DNA from: Thermoactinomyces sp. DSM 45891 | GTDB taxonomy: Bacteria > Bacillota > Bacilli > Thermoactinomycetales > Thermoactinomycetaceae | DNA length: 64,000 bases | Direction: 5' to 3' | Assembly (NCBI RefSeq): GCF_900119485.1 | Contig: NZ_FPJZ01000009.1 | Location: 1-64,000, forward strand | Shown: piece after piece, positions 8,354 through 15,654 of the stretch | Position numbering within the stretch: position 1 is the stretch's first letter | Layout: every line of letters starts with the position of its first letter | Notes under the pieces: generated by a model | What the model was told of the DNA's origin: nothing | Databases searched by the model: none | The model's input: only the letters and a program-made list of their open reading frames with translations | Position numbers and translations under genes: made by a program

Positions 8354-8420
8354 CAACGTCCACAATACAGCGATATTATCTCGAATTACCTAACCAATTA
8401 CTCGATATGATTAAAACGTT
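8354..8420 (+). promoter_or_regulatory. Degenerate copy of the repeated promoter, unit D
   Basis: AACGTCCACAAT block and CTCGATATGAT are kept, but the TTGACT -35 is lost and the middle has diverged. It precedes the diverged paralogue at 8460. Confidence 0.5.
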
Positions 8421-8459
8421 GGATGGCACACAAATACATACCGATTGGAGCCCTATACA

Positions 8460-8777
8460 ATGAACAGGAACAGGAACATGCACAAGCACATCATAGCCCC
8501 AGAGGTCGAAAGATTAAACATCGATGGATTGTACATCCAGATTATGCGAATGGCAGCAGAAGTTTTATGTTACAACGAGGGTGAACGATTTATAGCTTTT
8601 GAAGCAGGAAGGGACACAAAAATTACGGATATAGATAACGAAGAAAGGGGTAGGACGTTTATCAGCTTTAATCTACCTGTGACACTATGGGTTATTACAA
8701 AACCTCGTAGTGGCTATTTCGAAACTACTATAATGACACAAAAGGGGGATAGGCGAAAATACAAGGGACGGATTTAA
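8460..8777 (+). CDS. Small protein of the ardA array, paralogue of the previous gene
   Basis: 105 aa from the ATG at 8460 (TTGGAG 9 bases upstream). It is a diverged duplicate of the 8020 product with a basic N-terminal tail (MNRNRNMHKH) and a basic end. Promoter unit D in front of it is also degenerate, as expected if gene and promoter were duplicated together and then drifted. A terminator follows. Function unknown. Confidence 0.6.
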   Translation: MNRNRNMHKHIIAPEVERLNIDGLYIQIMRMAAEVLCYNEGERFIAFEAGRDTKITDIDNEERGRTFISFNLPVTLWVITKPRSGYFETTIMTQKGDRRKYKGRI

Positions 8778-8794
8778 TTCCGTTCTTTTTTTTC
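8767..8794 (+). terminator. Terminator
   Basis: ACGGA-TTTAA-TTCCGT hairpin followed by a T-tract. Confidence 0.7.
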
Positions 8795-8800
8795 GTTCCA

Positions 8801-8875
8801 AACGTCCACATTTTAGCGACACTATTTTTATTGACTACTTTAATTTAACTCTATATTATATAAATGTAAGGTGAT
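8801..8875 (+). promoter_or_regulatory. Repeated early promoter, unit E
   Basis: AACGTCCACATTTTAGCGAC block, TTGACT (8831-8836), 17-bp spacer, TATTAT (8854-8859). Confidence 0.75.
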
Positions 8876-8909
8876 TAAACATATTAACCAATCTAAGGAG
8901 GATTACACA

Positions 8910-9137
8910 ATGAGCTTTAATAACAATGTAGTTAAAAATGTTTTCACTTCAGTATGTGAAATGAAAGAAGACCGAGGTTTAAAGGATGCCGAAAAAAGAG
9001 AATTAGAAGATGTTCTCGGAATCCTAGCAGAAATCGACCTTGAACTCGGTAGTGGTTCAGAAAAAGATTTATTCGATGTATTGGCTCGAAAAATAAAAGA
9101 ATGCGAATCGAAACACAAAGAAGATCCCACCATATGA
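8910..9137 (+). CDS. Small acidic helical protein of the ardA array, unknown
   Basis: 75 aa from the ATG at 8910, preceded by AAGGAGG; an earlier in-frame start at 8871 would lie in the promoter unit. Mostly helical and acidic (KDAEKRELEDVLGILAEIDLEL, KDLFDVLARKIKECE). No family recognised. Single-gene transcript between promoter unit E and a terminator. Confidence 0.6.
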   Translation: MSFNNNVVKNVFTSVCEMKEDRGLKDAEKRELEDVLGILAEIDLELGSGSEKDLFDVLARKIKECESKHKEDPTI

Positions 9138-9165
9138 AAAATTATATTTGTAAGTAAGTAATACC

Positions 9166-9198
9166 AAGCCTACGGTTCGCCTGTGGGCTTTTTTTATA
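9166..9198 (+). terminator. Terminator
   Basis: AAGCCTACGG and CTGTGGGCTT arms with G-U pairs, followed by TTTTT. Confidence 0.7.
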
Positions 9199-9214
9199 TT
9201 CTTCATCAAGTAAT

Positions 9215-9290
9215 AAGTCCACATTTTATCGATACTATTTTTATTGACTACTTTAATTTAACTCGATATGATAAAAGTGTAAGGAGATCA
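9215..9290 (+). promoter_or_regulatory. Repeated early promoter, unit F
   Basis: AGTCCACATTTTATCGATAC block, TTGACT (9244-9249), 17-bp spacer, TATGAT (9267-9272). Confidence 0.8.
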
Positions 9291-9321
9291 AATAACAACA
9301 CTTCAAAAGGGGAACGACAAC

Positions 9322-10032
9322 ATGAGATTTGGAAATATGCACGTCCCTACTATCACACAAGCCTTTCATTCAAACAAAAAAATTGAAGAAATGGATCAAA
9401 TTAAAGTATCATTTCAAGATTTAAAAAGAATACTTCGATGGGGAAATGGAAATATTGATAAAGTTAAGAACTTCCGACCTGTTCTAGAAACAGCAGTAAT
9501 CTCAATAAAAGAACGAGATGAAACCTATATATTCGATCGTATTGGATCTAAAGACTACCAATATACATATCATACGGAACCATTTATACTCTACATTTTC
9601 CGTGCATCATGGGATGAAAAAAACAAAGTATACCGATTCAAAAAAGTCTATACTACTAAAGTTAGCGATATTGATTTCAAGGAAATTGAGAATTACGTTC
9701 TTCGAATCCATCATACCCTTATGGCTTACATGGAGATGCATTCTCGAAATCGAAAATATGTCCAAGCTGAACCGAAAGAAACACCGACACCTCAAAAGAA
9801 AAAAGGAAAACAACCAAAACGAAAAAATAAGGAATCTGTCGTGAAAATTGAACCTAAATCGTATGTCCTTCGTTCTCCTACAAAAAAGCCAAAAAAAAGA
9901 AAGATTAGACGTGTAGCTGAAATGTGGGGTGTACGTGGCCACTACCGAAAGTTGAAATCGGGGGAAATGAGATGGATTCGTCCCTATACAAAGGGAACGG
10001 GGAAAAAGCAAACTAAAACCTATGAACTATGA
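9322..10032 (+). CDS. Conserved phage/plasmid-type basic protein, unknown
   Basis: 236 aa, last gene of the array, behind promoter unit F and a GGGGAA ribosome site. The N-terminal 130 residues look like a folded domain. The C-terminal 90 are very basic (QKKKGKQPKRKNKE, KKPKKRK) and end in a W-GVRGHYRKLKSG-WIRPY motif that I associate with uncharacterised proteins of Gram-positive phages and mobile elements. Nucleic-acid binding is likely from charge alone. Confidence 0.6.
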   Translation: MRFGNMHVPTITQAFHSNKKIEEMDQIKVSFQDLKRILRWGNGNIDKVKNFRPVLETAVISIKERDETYIFDRIGSKDYQYTYHTEPFILYIFRASWDEKNKVYRFKKVYTTKVSDIDFKEIENYVLRIHHTLMAYMEMHSRNRKYVQAEPKETPTPQKKKGKQPKRKNKESVVKIEPKSYVLRSPTKKPKKRKIRRVAEMWGVRGHYRKLKSGEMRWIRPYTKGTGKKQTKTYEL

Positions 10033-10042
10033 ATCAGGCACA

Positions 10043-10684
10043 CTATGCAATCTGGGCGATACAATTCGCCCTTCTCCATAATTCTATCGAAGGGGTTGGA
10101 TCTCGCTTCACTTCGGATATGGAGCGACGATTACCGTAGCACCAATACACGAAATCCCGAAATTCATTCGTTGTTAATCCGTTTCTTGCAGCTAACATAG
10201 AAACCACTTCTCCCCATTTATTGGGATCTATATCATCCCTATTTCTGGCCCATTCAAAGGGGTTTATATCGGATTTCGACGTATTTAGCGAACTGTATAA
10301 CGGAATCATATTACCTCTATATGTGCCACCATGTCCTGTTGATAAAGCGATAAAATGATCACCATGTATATCTTCTTTTTCACCTGTGAGAATACATCCA
10401 TGTTTCATTAACAATCGCTCCTGTTCAGTCGACCAATCAAATCTGAGATATCTTTTCATAGTCCGATACTTCCGAGAATGTGTACGAACTTCATCTCGAT
10501 TATTTGCGACCCATGCCTGATGGTTGGCTTTATTACAGACCTTGCAACGGTTATCAGCTCCCCCTAGCTTGTCCTTATGTTTATGGAAGTCTCTTAGTCT
10601 TTTCATAGTCTTACACGTTCCACAAAGCTTGGCAATGATCACTCCTCCTGGATAGATTTTTAAGTGTCGTGCCTTTCTAGCCAT
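10043..10684 (-). CDS. HNH-type endonuclease-like phage protein
   Basis: 213 aa. Two CxxC pairs (CGTCKTMKRLRDF, CKVCNKANH) form a zinc ribbon of the type at the start of phage HNH proteins. The later GDHFIALSTGHGG and GNMIPLYSSLNTSKSD blocks fit the HNH/EndoVII-like core (His and Asn ligands). It may be a free-standing homing endonuclease or a recombination nuclease. ATG with GGGGAG upstream and motif copy 3 only 32 bases before it. Convergent with the array. Confidence 0.7.
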   Translation of the reverse strand: MARKARHLKIYPGGVIIAKLCGTCKTMKRLRDFHKHKDKLGGADNRCKVCNKANHQAWVANNRDEVRTHSRKYRTMKRYLRFDWSTEQERLLMKHGCILTGEKEDIHGDHFIALSTGHGGTYRGNMIPLYSSLNTSKSDINPFEWARNRDDIDPNKWGEVVSMLAARNGLTTNEFRDFVYWCYGNRRSISEVKRDPTPSIELWRRANCIAQIA

Positions 10685-10715
10685 ATATCCACTCCCCGAC
10701 GCTTTTACTTCTTTA

Positions 10716-10741
10716 AGCGCACGGGAAGAAAGAATGAAGAC
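10716..10741 (-). promoter_or_regulatory. Phage 26-bp bipartite promoter-like motif, copy 3
   Basis: GTCTTCATTC-N10-TGCGCT on the minus strand; one mismatch in the GTCC box. Confidence 0.5.
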
Positions 10742-10809
10742 ATATTATTTAAAATAATTATTCATTAATTTAATAGATATCCAATGAACAAAGGTATTTT
10801 AAACTTGTT

Positions 10810-11235
10810 CTAAGGATTCTCTTTTTGTATAGGTAAACTTAGTTTTTTAGGATTAATTATCATCATCTCCTTTCCTGAATGACGGTCACTATCGATACCA
10901 TAATAACGGCCATCTGAACCGATCACTTCAAGGATTCCTGATCCGACTTCCTTTGAATGTCTTCGCTTTACTTGGGCTAGAGTAAGAATAGGATCTCGGC
11001 TTTTCGCCACCTTGTCTGGTCTCCGATCCCCTTGTAAATCTTCATAGAGTATGGATGTTGCAAGCCTTTCTAATTGACGTGGATCAGGTCGTAATCCAGT
11101 ATCATTAACGTACTCTTCGATAAGTTGATCAATTAATTGAATTCGTTCCGACCGATTTTCGATACGGTTGTACCCAAGCTTAGATGATTCTTGTTGAAAT
11201 AATTCCTGGTGGTTGTTGCATGTAAATCGTCCCAT
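10810..11235 (-). CDS. Conserved phage protein, unknown
   Basis: 141 aa from the ATG at 11235 (GAGG six bases upstream); a TTG six bases earlier is too close to it. Helical N-terminal half (NRSERIQLIDQLIEEYVNDTG, RQLERLATSILYEDL) and a beta-like end. Its start lies 10 bases after the stop of the sigma-region-4-like gene, so both are probably one transcript. No family recognised. Confidence 0.5.
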   Translation of the reverse strand: MGRFTCNNHQELFQQESSKLGYNRIENRSERIQLIDQLIEEYVNDTGLRPDPRQLERLATSILYEDLQGDRRPDKVAKSRDPILTLAQVKRRHSKEVGSGILEVIGSDGRYYGIDSDRHSGKEMMIINPKKLSLPIQKENP

Positions 11236-11244
11236 ATTCAACCT

Positions 11245-11595
11245 CTATTCTAGGTATCTCCATCTCTTGTATACCTTTGCTATTTTTTTTAGTGCAGTCT
11301 TTCGTGTTCGTGATAAAGTAGAATAATCAATATCTAGAAGTTCAGCAGCTTCTACAATTCCCCTATCATATACATATAGATGTCTGATAGCTTCCTTCTG
11401 TTTTGGTGTCAGCTTGGCAAGTTGGATGGCCTTCTGTAGATCGAGACAAATATCAATTGCTGCTGTTTCTCCCCTCTCATAAGCTCTTATTTTTATCTTT
11501 GGCAAGTCTGCTAGGAGTCTACTAACTCCTTTCGTAGTGTAAAATGAGTATGATTGCTCGTATTTTCGATGACCAGAGTCGATTATGTGACTCAA
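11245..11595 (-). CDS. Sigma-70 region 4-like phage regulator
   Basis: 116 aa, TTG start with AAAGGAG 8 bases upstream. Residues 60-110 (KLTPKQKEAIRHLYVYDRGIVEAAELLDIDYSTLSRTRKTALKKI) have the helix-turn-helix pattern of sigma-70 region 4 and ArpU-like late regulators of Gram-positive phages. Such proteins commonly control late phage transcription. It is one of two candidates to read the ten-copy motif, the other being the 27660 product. Family fairly sure; target unknown. Confidence 0.7.
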   Translation of the reverse strand: MSHIIDSGHRKYEQSYSFYTTKGVSRLLADLPKIKIRAYERGETAAIDICLDLQKAIQLAKLTPKQKEAIRHLYVYDRGIVEAAELLDIDYSTLSRTRKTALKKIAKVYKRWRYLE

Positions 11596-11648
11596 AGGAC
11601 CATCTCCTTTTCATATAGAAATAGTATTAGTAAAGCGAGGTAATGATT

Positions 11649-11969
11649 ATGGCAGGCATTAGTAATAAGACGTCCTTTCTTTCGATCTATCCAAACACAA
11701 TTTACATAAACAAAAGCACTCGGGAATTAATGCATCTCTCTACGGAGGGAACATGTTATTTGCGGTTGGGGTATGATGTGGTGCGGAAAGTGATCGGGGT
11801 TATAGTAATGGAAGAAGAGTCAAACAATGAAACAACATTTAAATTGAATTTAAAGTCGGGTTATTGCCCATCAAAACGATATTTGGACAAGTTCGGCATT
11901 AATTATTCTAGTAAATATATGTTCATAGGCGAAGCAAACGGTTCTTATTCGTTCCAAGAAATTGATTGA
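11649..11969 (+). CDS. Small plus-strand phage protein, unknown
   Basis: 106 aa from the ATG at 11649, eight bases after GCGAGG; the ATG at 11643 is too close to it. No family recognised. It is the only plus-strand gene between minus-strand regulator and metabolism genes, and its end overlaps the end of the dNMP kinase-like gene by 25 bases on the other strand. Confidence 0.45.
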   Translation: MAGISNKTSFLSIYPNTIYINKSTRELMHLSTEGTCYLRLGYDVVRKVIGVIVMEEESNNETTFKLNLKSGYCPSKRYLDKFGINYSSKYMFIGEANGSYSFQEID

Positions 11970-12502
11970 TCTTTCATTTCCATTTCTCGTATTATTTTAC
12001 CTAATTGATAATAAAGGCTATTGGGATCTCCACTATTAGTGATCACATAGTCGGGTTCAAAATCATCTAGATAACTTTCTGTTTCGTGGTTGAGTACTCT
12101 CGTATCAGATATGATATCTCCCGCATGAACCATCCTCTCAAGCCGGATATCTAATGGACTATCAATCCGTATCATTATGGCTCCAAGTTGCTTTAGATAC
12201 TTGTATTCATTAGGTTGACGCATGTCATCAAAGACAACCGAGTATTCATTTTGTAGATAGCTAGAGAGTGATGCATCTACCTGTTTAACCCAAACGTCGG
12301 GATCTCGGCTCCGCATAAGTTGCCCGAACCATTGATATCCCTCACGATCCTTCCCTTCGCCTGTAACTCCGAATATTTCATGATAGTATTTTTTTAATCG
12401 TGATCCGAATGACAATCGTTTTAGACCGTACTTCATTACAAGATAGCTAGAAGCTGTGGACTTCCCACTCCTCGCCTTTCCGTATATTGAAATTATTGGC
12501 AT
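11945..12502 (-). CDS. Deoxynucleoside monophosphate kinase-like P-loop protein
   Basis: 185 aa. Walker A-type GKARSGKSTASSYLV right after the first strand (PIISIYG), an LSFGSRLKK segment, EYSVVFDDMRQPNEYKYL and a nucleoside-kinase-like DYVITNSG end. This fits the phage dNMP kinase group, which phosphorylates dNMPs for DNA synthesis, in keeping with thyX, dut and nrdAB beside it. Start is uncertain: the GTG at 12517 lies inside AAGGAGG, the ATT at 12508 has ideal 8-base spacing, and the ATG at 12502 has 14. Motif copy 4 lies upstream. Confidence 0.7.
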   Translation of the reverse strand: MPIISIYGKARSGKSTASSYLVMKYGLKRLSFGSRLKKYYHEIFGVTGEGKDREGYQWFGQLMRSRDPDVWVKQVDASLSSYLQNEYSVVFDDMRQPNEYKYLKQLGAIMIRIDSPLDIRLERMVHAGDIISDTRVLNHETESYLDDFEPDYVITNSGDPNSLYYQLGKIIREMEMKDQSISWNE

Positions 12503-12532
12503 TTGAATCTCGTACACCTCCTTAGTTTATAT

Positions 12533-12558
12533 AGCGCATAGGAGCAACAAAAAAGGAC
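12533..12558 (-). promoter_or_regulatory. Phage 26-bp bipartite promoter-like motif, copy 4
   Basis: GTCCTTTTTT-N10-TGCGCT on the minus strand, before the dNMP kinase-like gene. Confidence 0.6.
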
Positions 12559-12580
12559 TTTAATATTTCTTATTTTTATA

Positions 12581-12596
12581 TTTACATTCATGTAAA
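12581..12596. promoter_or_regulatory. Small palindrome upstream of the double-HTH gene
   Basis: TTTACATTCATGTAAA, 7-bp arms around TC, 55 bases before the start of the 12651 gene; possible operator. TATACT further downstream could be a -10. Confidence 0.3.
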
Positions 12597-12650
12597 ATAG
12601 TCAATAATAAGATATACTATTAAAATCAACTAGGATAAGGAGTAACTAAG

Positions 12651-13214
12651 ATGGAATGGTACTCAAATGATTTTGCTCAAGATACAAAGTCTATTACACC
12701 CACAAAATTACTTTTTATTGATTTACAATCCACTCTTGATAAGTTGGAGCTATCTCAACGTCATTTGGAGCATGTAACCGGAATTTATATTAAGCCCATC
12801 CAAAATATCTGCAATAGGAAAGATCGGATTAGCCTAGATAACCTATCTATGATTCTTCAATATCTCGAAGAGCATCATAATATTAACTGGTTAGATGTGG
12901 TCAAATTCGTAGATGTGTCCACCATTCCACCCATTGATCCGAATCGGAAGCAAATTCGAAAACGTAAACCTGATGTCGAACCACTCATACCAAAAAAGAA
13001 ACTTTCTATCGATTTAAAGTCAGTAGTTAATCAACTAGACATTTCAGACACAGAGATCAAGGCAGCCACTGGAATACCCCACCAAACACTAGAAATGTAT
13101 CTAAATGAAACATCTGAAAATCGTTCACTTAAAAACATTTCTAAAATCCTACAATACCTAGATGAGAAATATACTATACCTTGGACAACGATTGTTCGCT
13201 TTGAAGACATCTAA
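12651..13214 (+). CDS. Regulator with two tandem Cro/CI-type HTH domains
   Basis: 187 aa. Two repeats of about 75 residues share the pattern FIDLQSTLDKLELSQRHLEHVTG ... ISLDNLSMILQYLEEHHNINWLDVVKF and SIDLKSVVNQLDISDTEIKAATG ... SLKNISKILQYLDEKYTIPWTTIVRF, the HTH_26/XRE type, joined by a basic linker. A single chain with two HTH units resembles a fused repressor dimer. AAGGAG precedes the ATG. It stands alone on the plus strand, facing minus-strand genes, which fits a switch or control gene. Target unknown. Confidence 0.7.
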   Translation: MEWYSNDFAQDTKSITPTKLLFIDLQSTLDKLELSQRHLEHVTGIYIKPIQNICNRKDRISLDNLSMILQYLEEHHNINWLDVVKFVDVSTIPPIDPNRKQIRKRKPDVEPLIPKKKLSIDLKSVVNQLDISDTEIKAATGIPHQTLEMYLNETSENRSLKNISKILQYLDEKYTIPWTTIVRFEDI

Positions 13215-13218
13215 GACA

Positions 13219-13251
13219 AAAAAGAGAATCAATTTACGATTCTCTTTAATG
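13219..13251. terminator. Bidirectional terminator
   Basis: AAAGAGAATC and GATTCTCTTT perfect arms between the convergent double-HTH and thyX genes, A/T tracts on both sides. Confidence 0.75.
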
Positions 13252-13281
13252 CCTAGGTTATTGGGTTGAATTGAATAGGGG

Positions 13282-13977
13282 TTATCCAACTAATTCTTCA
13301 ATACTATGTGGAAATTCACTCTGTGTTAGTAATAAAGTAGCCCTCGCATACTCCTGAATTTCCTTCTGTGCATCATGTGCCAACCGTTGATTTATAAAGT
13401 GTGCTACGGCTTGGAGACTCGCTGTCCAATAGTATCGCACATACAGAGCATAAGCAGGTAGGAAGACACGGGCTTGCTCGACACATACACCGTCTTTCAT
13501 GGCCTGTTCATACTTCTCTAAACTCTGGTCATAGTGTTCCGTAAGCTCCCTCGTCCATTTATCCCCTATCTCCAATGACAAGCACTCTCCGCTTCCCTGC
13601 TTCGAACTTTCAGGTACATTTCTCCATTGGTCAGAACCTATTACATAAAATTCGGGTTCCTCTGTAATGTAGCGCCTACTTGATTCATTCCATGCCCCAG
13701 TAAGTGGATCACGGAAATCCGAGCCCACAATATACTTCCAATGTTGTCGGGCCACTAGCAATGGACTATATACTTCGAATTGCAACATGGAATGACGAAA
13801 TGGGCTCGTATGTAGATTTTTTGCAAGAAACCTAATTAATCGTTTATCTTTATCATCCATCTCATGACTAGCTTTGTCATACGACACCCGAGCTGAGTTG
13901 ACTACCGTCAGATCGTTCCCCATAGTTGAAACAAGTCGTACATATCCCTTATCTAACACGTCTATTTTTTTATCCAT
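13282..13977 (-). CDS. thyX: Flavin-dependent thymidylate synthase ThyX
   Basis: 231 aa. Makes dTMP from dUMP with FAD and methylene-folate. Visible signatures: TVVNSARVSYDK, LHTSPFRHSMLQFEVYSP, the RQHWKYIVGSD segment where ThyX proteins carry their RHR motif, NESSRRYI and the C-terminal AHFINQRLAHDAQKEI. The start follows the dut stop closely, so both are one transcript. Other phages carry the same pairing to supply thymidylate during replication. Confidence 0.9.
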   Translation of the reverse strand: MDKKIDVLDKGYVRLVSTMGNDLTVVNSARVSYDKASHEMDDKDKRLIRFLAKNLHTSPFRHSMLQFEVYSPLLVARQHWKYIVGSDFRDPLTGAWNESSRRYITEEPEFYVIGSDQWRNVPESSKQGSGECLSLEIGDKWTRELTEHYDQSLEKYEQAMKDGVCVEQARVFLPAYALYVRYYWTASLQAVAHFINQRLAHDAQKEIQEYARATLLLTQSEFPHSIEELVG

Positions 13978-13979
13978 GC

Positions 13980-14429
13980 CTATACCCCCGTATGACCGAA
14001 ACCACCTGATCCTCGTTCTGTCTCATCTAGATCGGACACGAATCGAAAGGAAACGGATTCTACTTTGTTAAATATGGCCTGTGCTATCCGATCACCATGC
14101 CGGATACTAAATAGTTGATCTCCATGATTAATTAAGATCACACCGATCTCACCACGGTAATCCGCATCGACTGTTCCAGGAGAATTAAGAACAGTGATGC
14201 CGTGTTTCAAGGCTAGTCCGCTCCGTGGGCGGATCGACATTTCGATACCTCTCGGTATAGCCATAGACAATCCAGTCTTAATTAACTTCCGTTCTCCTGG
14301 TCTAATCTCTATTGGTTTATTTGGATCATCCAGATAAGCAGATATATCCATACCCGCCGCCATTTCAGTCTCATATTTCGGCACACTGGCGTCATGGTAA
14401 CGAAGCTTTAACTTAACTTGATTATTCAT
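13980..14429 (-). CDS. dut: dUTPase
   Basis: 149 aa. All five trimeric dUTPase motifs are present in order: AAGMDISAYL, RPRSGLALKHGI, the NSPGTVDADYRGEIG block, RHGDRIAQAIF and the C-terminal RGSGGFGHTG. It hydrolyses dUTP to dUMP, which ThyX, encoded next, turns into dTMP. It lies in the dNTP-supply run after nrdB. Confidence 0.95.
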   Translation of the reverse strand: MNNQVKLKLRYHDASVPKYETEMAAGMDISAYLDDPNKPIEIRPGERKLIKTGLSMAIPRGIEMSIRPRSGLALKHGITVLNSPGTVDADYRGEIGVILINHGDQLFSIRHGDRIAQAIFNKVESVSFRFVSDLDETERGSGGFGHTGV

Positions 14430-14445
14430 TGTTTAATCATCCCAT

Positions 14446-15480
14446 CTATAGTTCGTCAAAGCCATTGTCAAAGGCTTTAGCATATTGTCTTGATTTACCT
14501 TCGAAAAAGTCTTGTTTTCCATAGTTTGGATTTTCATAAATCGTTATCCATTTCAAGGGGTTTCGATCATAACCTTCGAATGGCTTTTCTAATCCTAACT
14601 GCTTGCTTCGTTTATTTGCGATGAATTTAATATAGTCTTCCAAGTCCTGTGGATCAATGTCATCAAACCGATCACCGATGACATACCTTGACCATTTTAT
14701 TTCTAACTCGGCTGCTTCTCGAAAAGTCTCAGTTGCCCACCGACGATGCTCTTCCGTATTTAATTCGGGTCTTTCTGCCAGTAGTTCTTTATATATTTGG
14801 GCAAAAAGAGTGACATGAATCTGCTCATCCCGATTGATGTAATTAATCATGTCCGAGGTTGCTTTCATTTTGTTATTTCTAGCCATATTGTAGAAGAAAG
14901 CAAATCCCGAATAGAAATTTAAACCTTCTAATATCACGTCATATACGATTGCATTTCGAAATGTTTCTGAAGTTTTGTGTTGGGCGAACTCTTCGTATCC
15001 TTTCGCAATGAATTCGTTACGCTCTCGGAGAATTTCGTCATGCTTCCAATACTCAAAAATCTCTTCTTGCTCCTTCTTTGGAACTAACGAGGATAACACA
15101 TATGAGTAAGACTGGTTATGAACGACTTCTTGAAAAGCAAGGATCGTCATCAAAGCAGATAGGGACGAATCCGTTAGATATTCAGCTACTTGATGACTAA
15201 AATCCGACTGGATAGAATCTAAAAAAGCGAGTAATCCAATAATCCTTTTAAATGCGAATTTCTCATCTTCGCTTAGTGTTTGCCATTGCTTTATGTCATG
15301 AGACATGTTGATTTCTTCGGGAATCCAGAAGTTTGCCAACATATTTTTATATGTCGGATATGCCCATGCATAGGCAACATCATCCCAATTTAATACGTTT
15401 GATGATTTACCATTTACAATCCCTGTGGATCGGTTTGGAGCAGTGATGTCATATAACTTTCGTTTTGTAATCTTTGTCAT
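14446..15480 (-). CDS. nrdB: Ribonucleotide reductase, beta (radical) subunit
   Basis: 344 aa from the ATG at 15480, with AGGTGG upstream. The longer frame up to 15642 runs through the promoter motif and is rejected. Metal-ligand pattern of class I RNR small subunits: D in AFLDSIQSDF, E and H in FQEVVHNQSYSY, E in ILEGLNFYSGF, and E and H in RDEQIHVTLF. It supplies the radical for the alpha subunit encoded just upstream. A 130-base leader separates it from motif copy 5. Confidence 0.92.
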   Translation of the reverse strand: MTKITKRKLYDITAPNRSTGIVNGKSSNVLNWDDVAYAWAYPTYKNMLANFWIPEEINMSHDIKQWQTLSEDEKFAFKRIIGLLAFLDSIQSDFSHQVAEYLTDSSLSALMTILAFQEVVHNQSYSYVLSSLVPKKEQEEIFEYWKHDEILRERNEFIAKGYEEFAQHKTSETFRNAIVYDVILEGLNFYSGFAFFYNMARNNKMKATSDMINYINRDEQIHVTLFAQIYKELLAERPELNTEEHRRWATETFREAAELEIKWSRYVIGDRFDDIDPQDLEDYIKFIANKRSKQLGLEKPFEGYDRNPLKWITIYENPNYGKQDFFEGKSRQYAKAFDNGFDEL

Positions 15481-15614
15481 AACATCCACCTTTCTTTTAT
15501 TTGTAGGGCTTATTGGATATTGGACGAAGAAATTTGAAGGGATAAATCGGAGAGTATGAAGATGAACGACATATTCAATTAAGAGAGGATTCCAATAGGC
15601 CCTACTCTTATACA

Positions 15615-15640
15615 AGCGCATAGCTATAAGAAAAGAGGAC
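15615..15640 (-). promoter_or_regulatory. Phage 26-bp bipartite promoter-like motif, copy 5
   Basis: GTCCTCTTTT-N10-TGCGCT on the minus strand between nrdA and nrdB, about 135 bases before nrdB. Confidence 0.6.
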
Positions 15641-15654
15641 AAATATGTCCCCTC

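Noticed and set aside
6082..9290. CRISPR-like repeat array
   Set aside because: The repeats are long, irregularly spaced and clearly promoters ahead of genes; spacers are coding sequences.
15481..15642. Longer nrdB reading frame reaching 15642
   Set aside because: It runs through the phage promoter motif, has no ribosome site at its start, and the ATG at 15480 has a good one and a normal N-terminus.
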